Part shown: positions 1-7,151 of the stretch, piece by piece
Numbering within the stretch: position 1 is the first letter of the stretch
Layout of the letters: the number at the start of each line of letters is the position of its first letter
NCBI GenBank assembly: GCA_031370485.1
Contig: JANMQK010000016.1
Coordinates: 1 to 8,775 of the forward strand
Direction: 5' to 3'
DNA from: JANMQK01 sp031370485
GTDB taxonomy: Bacteria > Acidobacteriota > Polarisedimenticolia > Gp22-AA2
DNA length: 8,775 bases
The notes under the pieces: model-generated
Database searches by the model: none
The model's input: only the letters and a program-made list of their open reading frames with translations
What the model was told of the DNA's origin: nothing
Made by a program: the position numbers and the translations under genes

Positions 1-1
1 C

Positions 2-889
2 GTAATCGTGTTCGGCGCCGATCACATCTACCGGATGGATGTGCAGCAGATGATCGACGAGCACCTCGAGACCAAGGCCGACATCAGCGTCAGTGTTGTG
101 CCCCACCCGATCGAGGAGGCGCACCAGTTCGGCTGCATCCACGTGGACGACAGCATGCGGATCGTCTCGTTCCTGGAAAAACCGGCGGCCCCGCCGCCGT
201 TCCCGCACGACCACACGAAGTCCCTGGTGTCGATGGGGAACTACCTGTTCACGTACGAGGCGTTGAAAAAAGTGGTCACGGCGGACCACGACGAGCCCGA
301 CAGCACCCACGACATCGGCCGGGACATCTTTCCCCGCTGGTTCGACAAGCTCAACATCCATGCCTACAACTTCATGAACAACAAGGTGCCCGGGACGGTT
401 CCGAAAGACATCGGGTACTGGCGCGACGTCGGCACAATCTCGGCGTACTGGCGGGCCTCGATGGATCTGGTGAGTGTTGTGCCGGCGTTCAACACGTACA
501 ACGCCGAGTGGCCCCTCCTGACGGCGCTGCGCGACGACCCGCCGGCGAAGTTCGTGTTCGCCGACCAGGAGTCGAACCGGGCGGGGATCGCCACCGACTC
601 GCTGGTGTGCAACGGGTGCATCATCTCCGGGGGGCACATTGACCGATGTGTCCTCAGCCCGCGCGTGCGGATCAACTCCTACGCCACGGTCAGCGAGAGC
701 ATCCTATTCGAAGGGGTCGACATCGGGCGGCGCTGCCGCATCAAGAGAGCCATCATCGACAAGTTCGTCCACGTCCCGCCCGACACCGTGATCGGCTACG
801 ACCCGGAAGCGGATCGCGCCCGCGGGATCACCGTGACCGAGGAGGGGATCGCGGTCGTCTCTCCGGACGTCCGGTTCGACAACTCGTGA
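2..889 (+). CDS. glgC: Glucose-1-phosphate adenylyltransferase (ADP-glucose pyrophosphorylase), 5'-truncated by the window edge
   Basis: GlgC makes ADP-glucose from ATP and glucose-1-phosphate, the committed step of bacterial glycogen synthesis, in the cytoplasm. About 295 C-terminal residues are visible; the family is usually 400-430, so roughly 120-130 N-terminal residues, including the nucleotide-binding and allosteric N-terminus, lie outside the window. The frame is open from base 2 and begins VIVFGADHIYRMD, the conserved catalytic-domain GDHIYxxD region; the GTG at base 8 is an internal Val, not a start. Counting from base 2, the glucose-1-phosphate-binding EKP is at 59-61 and GYWRDVGT at 138-145. 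From about residue 190 the sequence has the hexapeptide-like pattern of the left-handed beta-helix that ends GlgC proteins (CIISGGHIDRCVLSP, then SESILFEGVDIG). The stop overlaps the GTG start of the next gene, indicating translational coupling within a glycogen operon. Identity as GlgC rather than another sugar nucleotidyltransferase is well supported by the motifs and by glgA downstream. Confidence 0.95.
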   Translation, partial: VIVFGADHIYRMDVQQMIDEHLETKADISVSVVPHPIEEAHQFGCIHVDDSMRIVSFLEKPAAPPPFPHDHTKSLVSMGNYLFTYEALKKVVTADHDEPDSTHDIGRDIFPRWFDKLNIHAYNFMNNKVPGTVPKDIGYWRDVGTISAYWRASMDLVSVVPAFNTYNAEWPLLTALRDDPPAKFVFADQESNRAGIATDSLVCNGCIISGGHIDRCVLSPRVRINSYATVSESILFEGVDIGRRCRIKRAIIDKFVHVPPDTVIGYDPEADRARGITVTEEGIAVVSPDVRFDNS

Positions 890-3078
890 AACCGGTTTCC
901 GTCGCGTTTCTCTGGCACATGCACCAGCCGCTCTACCGCCTGCGGGGGGAGCGCGTCTCGTTCATGCCCTGGGTGCGCCTGCACGCCATCCGCTCGTATT
1001 ACGACATGATCCGGGTCCTCGATGAGTTCCCGGACATCCGCGTCACGATGAACCTCGTGCCGGTCCTCATCGACCAGATCTGCGCTTACGAGCAGGGAGG
1101 AAGTGACGCCTTCCTCGAGGCGGCCTCGCGCCCCGCCGAGGACCTCGACGACGAGCAGCGGATTTTCCTGTTCGACAATTTCTTCTCCGTCGAGGAAGTC
1201 ACGATGATCCGCGCCCTGCCGCGTTTCTCCGATCTGCTCGAGAAGCGGCGGCGCGTCCGCCGTCAGCGCGGGACCGACGAGGCCTGGCAGGAGTTCTCGA
1301 CGAGCGACTACCGGGACCTCCAGGCGCTGTTCGACCTGGCGTGGTTCGGGTTCAAGGCGCGCGAGGATTTCCCGGAGATTCGTTTGCTCTGCGGGAAGGG
1401 CCAGAACTACACGGAGGAGAACCTGCGCGAGATCCACGACATCGAGAAGACCATCCTGGCGCAGGTCCTGCCGCTTTACCGGGCGGCCGCGGCGAAAGGG
1501 CAGATCGAGATCGCGACGTCGCCCTACGCCCACCCGATCCTGCCCCTTCTCATCGACTCCGAGTCGGCGCGCGAGGCCATCCCGGGGATGCCGCTCCCGC
1601 CCCGATTCCAGGCCCCCGACGACGCCGCGGCGCAGGTCCGCGAGGCCCTCGATCGGGTCGAGGCCGAGATGGGGACGCGGCCCGTGGGGATGTGGCCCTC
1701 GGAAGGATCGATCAGCCAGGCGGCGATCGAGCGGATGGGGGCCTGCGGCATCCGCTGGGCGGCGAGCGACAACGACGTCCTGTCGGCGTCGCATCTCGAC
1801 GGGCAGCCCGCCTGCTGCCGTCCCTGGAGGACGACCGGGCCGGGCGATGCGGTCACACTCGTTTTCCGCGACCACGATCTGTCGGATCGGATCGGCTTCT
1901 CCTACGCCCGGCTCGATGCCGCCGCCGCGGCCGCCGATTTCGTGGGGGCCGTGCTGAACCGCGGCGAGCAGGCTTCGGGCGATCGGGCGCTCGTGCTCAT
2001 CGCGCTCGACGGCGAGAACCCCTGGGAGCACTACCCCCAGGCGGGCGCCCCGTTCCTGCGCGCGCTCTATTCGTCGCTGCTCAAGACCCCGTCGGTCACC
2101 AGCCGCACGGTGAGCGGCGCCATCGCCGACGCGGGCCCGCCCGCGACGATCACGCGCCTGCGCGCCGGAAGCTGGATCCGCGCGGACTTCGGGACCTGGA
2201 TCGGCGGCCCGGAGAAGAACCGCGCCTGGACCGTGCTCGGCCGCGTGCGTACCGAAGTGACGGCCGCCCTGAGGGATCCCGGGATCTCCGAAGCGGCGCG
2301 CGGGGCCGGCTGGGCGTCGCTGCGGGCGGCGGAAGGGAGCGACTGGTTCTGGTGGCTCGACGGACAGTTCTCGAACGCCTACCGCGAGCAGTTCGACTCG
2401 CTGTTCCGCGGCCACCTGAGGCAGGCCTGCGAGGCGGTCGGCCGTCCCGCGCCCGAGATCCTCGACTGGCCGATCCCGTCGATCGAGATGCGCACGGAGC
2501 CGCGGGCTCTGAAGGCCCCGGAAGTCCTCCTGACGCCGCGCATCGACGGCTTTGAAAACGACTTCTTCGAATGGCAGGGCGCCGTCGCCATAAGGTGGGA
2601 TGGGCTCGATCCCCGGTCGAGCATGCAACGCGCGCAGCGCCCGTTCGAGGCCCTGCGGTTCGGCTTCACCCCCGACTTTGGCCTGGTGCTGCGGATCGAC
2701 CCCGGTGTTGCGGTCGGCCCCGCCATCCTCAGCGGGATCGCCGCGGATTTCTCCTTCCGGGTGGGCGAGACGCACCGCCAGGTGAGTGTCGAGCTGGACG
2801 AACGGGGCGACCTGCGCCAGGCGCACCGGAGCGATGCCGAAAACCCGCAGCAGGCCGTCGGCTGCGAGCCGATCGTCTCCCGGCCCTCCGCGGCCCGGGC
2901 GGCCGCCCGCAAAGTCCTCGAGATCTCCCTGCCCCTCGAAGAGACGGGACTCGAGCCCGGGGGCGAAGGCATCATGGTCCTGCGGGTTCGGACCGCGACC
3001 GGCACGCTGCTGCTCCGCGAGATCGTGCTGATCGTGCCGGGCCCGCCCCTTCTGGCCGCCGTCCAGAAGGCCTCGTAA
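886..3078 (+). CDS. Glycoside hydrolase family 57 alpha-glucan-acting enzyme (alpha-amylase/amylopullulanase-like)
   Basis: A 730-residue GH57 protein with the family's conserved regions in order: HMHQP at 11-15; GQIEIATS at 205-212; MWPSEGS at 269-275, with E273 the expected nucleophile; and LDGENPWE at 374-381, with D375 the expected acid/base. An aromatic block (DWFWW, 486-490) followed by FDSLFRGHL is also typical of the large GH57 amylopullulanase-like group. After about residue 545 comes a beta-rich C-terminal part beginning PRIDGF and FFEWQGA, of a type seen attached to GH57 domains; its role is not evident. There is no signal peptide, so the protein probably acts in the cytoplasm on glycogen or maltodextrins by hydrolysis, debranching, branching or 4-alpha-glucanotransfer. 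Sequence alone does not decide which. The GTG start at 886 was chosen because it overlaps the glgC stop (GTGA) and sits 3 codons before the first conserved block; the frame is open further upstream but reads there as an antisense-like shadow of glgC. No GlgB is visible, so this enzyme may supply the chain-modifying activity of the operon. Confidence 0.92.
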   Translation: MKPVSVAFLWHMHQPLYRLRGERVSFMPWVRLHAIRSYYDMIRVLDEFPDIRVTMNLVPVLIDQICAYEQGGSDAFLEAASRPAEDLDDEQRIFLFDNFFSVEEVTMIRALPRFSDLLEKRRRVRRQRGTDEAWQEFSTSDYRDLQALFDLAWFGFKAREDFPEIRLLCGKGQNYTEENLREIHDIEKTILAQVLPLYRAAAAKGQIEIATSPYAHPILPLLIDSESAREAIPGMPLPPRFQAPDDAAAQVREALDRVEAEMGTRPVGMWPSEGSISQAAIERMGACGIRWAASDNDVLSASHLDGQPACCRPWRTTGPGDAVTLVFRDHDLSDRIGFSYARLDAAAAAADFVGAVLNRGEQASGDRALVLIALDGENPWEHYPQAGAPFLRALYSSLLKTPSVTSRTVSGAIADAGPPATITRLRAGSWIRADFGTWIGGPEKNRAWTVLGRVRTEVTAALRDPGISEAARGAGWASLRAAEGSDWFWWLDGQFSNAYREQFDSLFRGHLRQACEAVGRPAPEILDWPIPSIEMRTEPRALKAPEVLLTPRIDGFENDFFEWQGAVAIRWDGLDPRSSMQRAQRPFEALRFGFTPDFGLVLRIDPGVAVGPAILSGIAADFSFRVGETHRQVSVELDERGDLRQAHRSDAENPQQAVGCEPIVSRPSAARAAARKVLEISLPLEETGLEPGGEGIMVLRVRTATGTLLLREIVLIVPGPPLLAAVQKAS

Positions 3079-3160
3079 CGACCCGGAAGCGGCGTCCGGC
3101 GGGGCCCCGGTTGCGTTATGCTGTGCGCTGCTGCCGGGGGCACCTCGGCATGGGAGGGCC
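3079..3160 (+). promoter_or_regulatory. Intergenic gap with ribosome-binding site for the GalT-like gene
   Basis: This 82-base gap is the largest within the glycogen gene group. It ends with GGGAGGG (3152-3158), a Shine-Dalgarno-like run close to the ATG at 3161, which supports that start over the out-of-frame ATG at 3150. A TATGCT hexamer at 3117-3122 could be part of a promoter, but no convincing -35 box lies at the right distance, so I do not claim an internal promoter. No terminator hairpin with a T-run is visible, so read-through from the GH57 gene is the simpler model. Confidence 0.4.
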
Positions 3161-4228
3161 ATGGCCAACGGCATCGTCACCGATTCAGAATTGCGCAAGG
3201 ACCCCGTGATCGGACGGTGGGTGATCGTCGCCGGGGCCCGGGGCCATCGACCGAACCCCTTCCGCAAGTACACCGCCGCCATCAAGAGCACGCAACCCTG
3301 TCCCTTCTGCCCGGGCAGTGGGGAGACGACCCCGCCCGAGATTCTGGTCAATCGCAGGCAGGGCGAAGGGCCCGGAGGCGCGTCCTGGGAAGTGCGGGTC
3401 GTCCCCAACAGGTACCCGGCCCTGCGGATCGAAGGGGGGCTGGACAAGCAGGGTGAGGGCCTGTACGACCGGATGCGCGGTGTCGGAGCGCACGAGATCG
3501 TCATCGAGTCCGCGGTCCACGACAGCGACCCGCCCCGCTACAGCGTGCAGCAGATGACGGACGTCATCAGCGCCTACCGGGACCGGATGACCGACCTGAC
3601 GCGCGATACCCGGTTCCGCTACGTCCTGGTGTTCAAGAACCACGGGGCGCCGGCCGGCGCCAGTCTCGAGCACCCGCACTCGCAGATTATCGCGCTGCCG
3701 ATCGTCCCGGCCCGGATGGAGCTGGAGCTCGACGGGTCCGGCCGCTATTTCGACTACCGGGGTCGCTGTATCTGGTGCGACATGCTGGCGCAGGAGATCG
3801 CCGACACGCGCCGCCTCGTGGCCCAGAACGCCGACTTCGTCGCCTTCGCCCCCTTCGCCTCGCGCTTCCCGTTCGAGGTGAGCATCCTGCCGCGCACCCA
3901 CGACGCCTTCTTCTGGACGCTGACCGGGCACCAGATGGCAAGCCTGGCCGAAATCCTCCAGGACGTCCTGCGCCGCCTGAAGCTTGCGCTGTCGGACCCG
4001 CCGTACAACTACATGATCCACACCGCCCCGCCCGGATACCAGCACCCCGACCGCTACCACTGGCAGGTCGAGGTGATCCCGAAGCTGACCGAGGTGGCCG
4101 GGTTCGAATGGGGGAGCGGCTTCTACATCAATCCGATGCCGCCCGAGGAAGCGGCGCATCATCTTAGAGAGCTCGAGCGGGTGATGGACGTGGCCGACGG
4201 GCAGCTCCTCGTGAATCCCCCGACCTGA
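3161..4228 (+). CDS. galT: GalT-family nucleotidylyltransferase (galactose-1-phosphate uridylyltransferase or related ADP-glucose/sugar-1-P phosphorylase)
   Basis: A 355-residue HIT-superfamily protein, the usual length for GalT. Visible motifs are the zinc-type CPFC at 47-50; HEIVIE at 111-116 with H120 near the expected third metal ligand; the active-site HPHSQ at 171-175, where H173 is the expected nucleophile that carries the NMP group; a CIWCDML block at 203-209; and YHWQVEVIPK at 299-308 followed by GFYINPMPPEEA near the C-terminus. GalT exchanges UMP between UDP-glucose and galactose-1-phosphate through a covalent uridylyl-His intermediate in the Leloir pathway. The gene lies between GH57 and glgA, with only 2 bases to the glgA start, and no galK, galE or other Leloir gene is visible. 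A role in nucleotide-sugar balance for glycogen, including ADP-glucose phosphorolysis as known for a plant GalT relative, is therefore a real alternative. The family call is secure; the substrate is not. The start at ATG 3161 is supported by the adjacent purine-rich site. Confidence 0.9.
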   Translation: MANGIVTDSELRKDPVIGRWVIVAGARGHRPNPFRKYTAAIKSTQPCPFCPGSGETTPPEILVNRRQGEGPGGASWEVRVVPNRYPALRIEGGLDKQGEGLYDRMRGVGAHEIVIESAVHDSDPPRYSVQQMTDVISAYRDRMTDLTRDTRFRYVLVFKNHGAPAGASLEHPHSQIIALPIVPARMELELDGSGRYFDYRGRCIWCDMLAQEIADTRRLVAQNADFVAFAPFASRFPFEVSILPRTHDAFFWTLTGHQMASLAEILQDVLRRLKLALSDPPYNYMIHTAPPGYQHPDRYHWQVEVIPKLTEVAGFEWGSGFYINPMPPEEAAHHLRELERVMDVADGQLLVNPPT

Positions 4229-4230
4229 TC

Positions 4231-5688
4231 GTGCCCCTCTCGATCTGGATGGTGGCGTCCGAGTCCGCCCCTCTCGCGCAGGTCGGAGGGCTCGCGGACG
4301 TGACGCGCGCGCTGCCGCCGGCGCTGGTGCGGAACGGCCTGGCGGTGACCCGCTTCCTGCCGGCCTACGGCAGCATCGACCGCGCGGGCTTCCTCCGCCA
4401 TCCGGGAACCCTCGCGGTGCCGCTCGGCCCGGCGCGCACCCCGGTCCGTTTCCTGTCGCGCACCGAGCCGGACGGCGTCCGCACGATGCTGGTCGAGTGC
4501 GAGGAGCTGTTCGCCCGGGACGGCATCTACGACGGGGCGTGGGGTGTCCACGACGACAACGCCCGGCGCTTCGCGCTTCTCTCGCGGGCGGTCTGCGAGC
4601 TGGCCGCAAACGCCCCGAAGCCTCCCGACATCCTGCACGGGCACGACTGGCACGCGGCGCTCCTGCCGCTATTCGCGCGGTTCGCGTGGCGCGGGCCGGG
4701 CCGCCGCCCCGGAACCGTATTGACCATTCACAACATGGGTTACCAGGGACAGTTCGACGCCTCGGAGATCCAGTGGATCAGCCAGGACCCCGGGACGGCC
4801 GGCTGGCTTCTCGATGGCGCCCACGGCATGGGGCACGATTGGGGCATCAGCTTCCTGAAGGCGGGGCTCCGCTTTGCCGACCGGCTCACGGCCGTCAGCC
4901 CGCGCTACGCCTGGGAGATAACGACGCCCGAAGGGGGCTTCGGGCTGGATGATGTCGCCCGGAGCCGAGGCGGTGACCTGGTCGGGATCTTGAACGGCGC
5001 CGACTACGACATCTGGGACCCCTCCCGGGACCCCCACCTGCCACAGACCTACGGCCCCGAGACCTTCGAGCGCAAGGCAGCGTCGCGGCGGGCCCTGGCC
5101 GAGGCGTTCCACCTTCCGCGGTCCGGCCGCCCGCTGATCGGAGTCGTCAGCCGGCTCGCCCACCAGAAGGGGATCGACCTCTTCCTGGCGGCGGGACCGG
5201 CCATCGTCCGCGCCGGGGCCGACATCGTCGTTCTGGGATCGGGGGACGGCGACCTGGTGGGAGGCCTCGAATGGCTGAGGCACACCCACCCTGAAAACGT
5301 CGGCATCTATATTGGATACGACACCCGGCTGTCGCACCTCGTCGTCGCCGGGAGCGACCTTCTTCTCGTGCCCTCCCGCTACGAGCCCTGCGGCCTGACG
5401 CAGATGCACGCCCTGCGCTACGGTACGATCCCGGTTGTCCGCCGGACCGGTGGCCTCTCCGACACCGTGCGGGACGAGCCGTCCGCCCCCGGGCGCGGGA
5501 CCGGCTTCGTCTTCGACGACCTGACCGCCGCCGCCCTGGCCGGGGCCGCCATGGCCGGCCTGAAGATGCGGGCGGCCGACCCCGCGGGCTGGAGCGCCCT
5601 CCAGATGCGGGCAATGGCCGAGGACTTCTCCTGGGACCGCGCCGCCGGGCAATACGCCGCGCTTTACCGTACCATCGCGGTCCGCTAA
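4231..5688 (+). CDS. glgA: Glycogen synthase (ADP-glucose-type, GT5)
   Basis: GlgA transfers glucose from ADP-glucose onto the non-reducing ends of alpha-1,4-glucan. The protein is 485 residues, close to the roughly 477 of E. coli GlgA. The N-terminal Rossmann domain starts at IWMVASESAPLAQVGGLADV, corresponding to the GT5 entry motif. HGHDWHAAL is at 136-144, ILNGADYDIWDP at 253-263, and VSRLAHQKG at 306-314, where K313 is the expected phosphate-binding Lys. PSRYEPCGLTQ is at 381-391, with E385 the expected retaining-GT EX7E residue, and TGGL is at 406-409. One unusual point is that the first KxGGL motif reads QVGGL (Q17), so the Lys that contacts ADP-glucose in well-studied GlgA enzymes is absent. 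The GTG start at 4231 lies 2 bases after the galT stop and has no clear Shine-Dalgarno sequence, so translation probably depends on coupling. Motifs and context make the assignment strong. Confidence 0.95.
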   Translation: MPLSIWMVASESAPLAQVGGLADVTRALPPALVRNGLAVTRFLPAYGSIDRAGFLRHPGTLAVPLGPARTPVRFLSRTEPDGVRTMLVECEELFARDGIYDGAWGVHDDNARRFALLSRAVCELAANAPKPPDILHGHDWHAALLPLFARFAWRGPGRRPGTVLTIHNMGYQGQFDASEIQWISQDPGTAGWLLDGAHGMGHDWGISFLKAGLRFADRLTAVSPRYAWEITTPEGGFGLDDVARSRGGDLVGILNGADYDIWDPSRDPHLPQTYGPETFERKAASRRALAEAFHLPRSGRPLIGVVSRLAHQKGIDLFLAAGPAIVRAGADIVVLGSGDGDLVGGLEWLRHTHPENVGIYIGYDTRLSHLVVAGSDLLLVPSRYEPCGLTQMHALRYGTIPVVRRTGGLSDTVRDEPSAPGRGTGFVFDDLTAAALAGAAMAGLKMRAADPAGWSALQMRAMAEDFSWDRAAGQYAALYRTIAVR

Positions 5689-5694
5689 AGGAGG
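5687..5694 (+). promoter_or_regulatory. Strong ribosome-binding site for the DoxX gene
   Basis: AAAGGAGG overlaps the glgA stop codon and lies 8 bases before the ATG at 5703. It is the best Shine-Dalgarno match on the plus strand of this window and fixes the DoxX start. The contrast with the weak sites of GH57 and glgA suggests that DoxX is translated independently rather than by coupling. Confidence 0.75.
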
Positions 5695-5702
5695 CACGAC
5701 CC

Positions 5703-6197
5703 ATGGTGTCTGCTCTGCATCGAATGGAGTCCCTGCGCGGGCTGATTCTCAAGATCGCCCGCGGCCTCGGCTGGCTGCCGCCGACGCTCGCCCGGATCAC
5801 GGTCGGCTGGCTCTTTCTTGTTTCCGGCTGGGGCAAGCTCCACGGCCTGCCGGACGTCATCGATTACTTCCGCTCGCTGGGCATTCCGGCCCCCGAGTTC
5901 CAGGCCCCCCTCGCTGCGACGGCCGAGTTCGCCTGCGGCGGACTGGTCCTCGCCGGCCTCTTCACCCGTGTCGCCGCCGTCCCGCTCATCATCACGATGA
6001 TCGTCGCCATCGCCACGGCCAAGCGCGAGGACCTGACCGGCGTTGCGTCCCTCTTTGGCTTCATTGAGTATCTGTACATCGTGCTGCTGGTGTGGCTGGG
6101 CGTTGCGGGTCCGGGGCCGCTCTCGCTCGACGCCATACTCGTGCGTCTGCTTCCGGGCCCGGCGCAGCGCAACCCTGCGGCGAAGCGGATCCCCTGA
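5703..6197 (+). CDS. DoxX family integral membrane protein
   Basis: A 164-residue protein with four hydrophobic segments at about 28-45, 69-87, 90-107 and 118-137, as expected for DoxX/DoxD-type inner-membrane proteins. Family hallmarks are the first-helix block FLVSGWGKL (38-46), an acidic residue at the start of helix 2 followed by GGLVLAGLFTRVAA (79-92), and the terminal GPGPLSLDAIL (136-146). DoxX proteins were named after a subunit of an archaeal thiosulfate:quinone oxidoreductase, but most bacterial members have no settled function; some are linked to redox or oxidative-stress membrane complexes. The gene follows glgA after 14 bases and has its own strong ribosome-binding site. It is probably co-transcribed with the glycogen genes, but nothing in the sequence ties it to glycogen chemistry. 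The family call is firm; the role is unknown. Confidence 0.88.
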   Translation: MVSALHRMESLRGLILKIARGLGWLPPTLARITVGWLFLVSGWGKLHGLPDVIDYFRSLGIPAPEFQAPLAATAEFACGGLVLAGLFTRVAAVPLIITMIVAIATAKREDLTGVASLFGFIEYLYIVLLVWLGVAGPGPLSLDAILVRLLPGPAQRNPAAKRIP

Positions 6198-6210
6198 TAA
6201 AGTAGGCGGT

Positions 6211-7113
6211 ATGAAGAAGGGAAGAGCCCGCGCCTCGAGCGAACGCCGGCGCCGGGGCTCCGGGGCCGAAAGCGGGCCATCGCCCGGCGCGACGTCGGTC
6301 GTGCCGCGGTCGGCGCCGGCGAGCGCGCCGCCCACGCTGCTGGGAGAGTTGCCACGTGTCCTGATCATCCGCACCGGCTCGACCGCGGTCGAAGTGCAGC
6401 GCGCGCACGGCGACTACGACCGGTGGTTCAGGGATGCCCTTGCCGAGCACGACCTGGCATTCGACCTCTGCGACGCCACGCAGGCGGCAATCCCGGATCC
6501 TGCGTCGTACGCGGGCGTCATCGTCACCGGATCGGTCAAGTCGGTCCTGAAGCCCGAGCGGTGGATGGAGCGGCTCACCGCGCTGCTGCGAACGGCCGAG
6601 AACACGACCGTGCCGGTCCTGTGCGTCTGCTTCGGCTGCCAGATTCTGGCCGGGGCGCGCGGCGGGCGGGTCGTCCCCAGCCCGGCGGGATGGGAGATCG
6701 GCGCGGTCGAAGTGACGCTAACCCCCGCCGGCCGGCTCGACCCGCTGTTCGAAGGGCTCCCCACGCCTCTCCCGGTCCTGGCCACGCACGAAGACAGGGT
6801 CGAAACCGTCCCGCCGGGCGGCGTCCTGCTGGCCGGAAACGACAGCACGCCGATCCAGGCATTCCGCGTCGGCGACAACGTCTGGGGCGTGCAGTTCCAC
6901 CCCGAGGCCACGACCACCATCCTGCGCGAGCTGATCGTGCTGCGACGCGAACGCCTGGAGGCCGACGCGCGGGCGCACCACCGGGAGGCCGCGGGGCACG
7001 TCGATCACCTGCTTGGGCTTCTGGATCGCTTCGACTCGATGCCGTCGCGCCGCCTGCTCGACAACTTCGCGCGCCTCTGCGTGCGCGGCCGGGAGCCCGG
7101 CCGGATCTACTGA
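6211..7113 (+). CDS. Stand-alone class I glutamine amidotransferase (GMP synthase GATase-like)
   Basis: As annotated the protein has 300 residues: a basic, Ser/Pro-rich N-terminal stretch (1-48) and then a class I GATase domain from about 49. The nucleophile elbow is VLCVCFGCQILAG (137-148), with C140 as the expected catalytic Cys; the His-Glu of the triad are H230 and E232 in WGVQFHPEA. GATases of this type release ammonia from glutamine for a synthetase partner, or, in stand-alone relatives, hydrolyse gamma-glutamyl amide bonds. No synthetase domain is fused or adjacent, so the substrate is open. The elbow has GCQ instead of the commoner GHQ. The ATG at 6211 has only a weak upstream AGGCGG. 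Because residues 1-48 are low-complexity and the domain starts just after, a downstream start (GTG 6301 or TTG 6349) is possible. The gap from doxX is 13 bases, suggesting one transcript. The gene is last in the plus-strand run and convergent with the PIN toxin gene. Confidence 0.85.
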   Translation: MKKGRARASSERRRRGSGAESGPSPGATSVVPRSAPASAPPTLLGELPRVLIIRTGSTAVEVQRAHGDYDRWFRDALAEHDLAFDLCDATQAAIPDPASYAGVIVTGSVKSVLKPERWMERLTALLRTAENTTVPVLCVCFGCQILAGARGGRVVPSPAGWEIGAVEVTLTPAGRLDPLFEGLPTPLPVLATHEDRVETVPPGGVLLAGNDSTPIQAFRVGDNVWGVQFHPEATTTILRELIVLRRERLEADARAHHREAAGHVDHLLGLLDRFDSMPSRRLLDNFARLCVRGREPGRIY

Positions 7114-7135
7114 CGGTGTTCGGATGGCGGAGGCC

Positions 7136-7151
7136 GGGGACTCAAGTCCCC
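7136..7151. terminator. Perfect inverted repeat between convergent genes, possible hairpin terminator
   Basis: GGGGACT and AGTCCCC face each other around a 2-base centre, 23 bases after the GATase stop and across the TCA that forms the PIN toxin stop codon. It would fold into a GC-rich stem in RNA from either strand. There is no T-run on either side, so it is not a textbook intrinsic terminator. It could still slow or end transcription where two operons converge, or be a copy of a dispersed palindromic repeat. Confidence 0.35.

Noticed and set aside
646..885. Upstream extension of the GH57 reading frame by 80 codons
   Set aside because: It overlaps glgC completely and reads as Arg/Pro/His-rich shadow; the GH57 domain begins right after the GTG at 886.
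3111..3122. Possible internal promoter (TTGCGT/TATGCT) upstream of galT
   Set aside because: The two hexamers are adjacent rather than about 17 bases apart, and no other -35 box fits.
796..3504. Very long minus-strand open frame (about 900 codons) opposite the GH57 gene
   Set aside because: Antisense shadow caused by high GC and codon bias. The product has no recognisable domain, is rich in Arg/Gly/Asp/Glu, and the plus strand here carries all GH57 motifs.
3185..4609. Minus-strand open frame of 474 codons across galT and glgA
   Set aside because: It overlaps two clearly identified plus-strand genes and encodes low-complexity sequence without domains.
6043..6210. Upstream extension of the glutamine amidotransferase frame
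   Set aside because: It lies inside the doxX gene and is a shadow of it; the first start outside doxX is ATG 6211.
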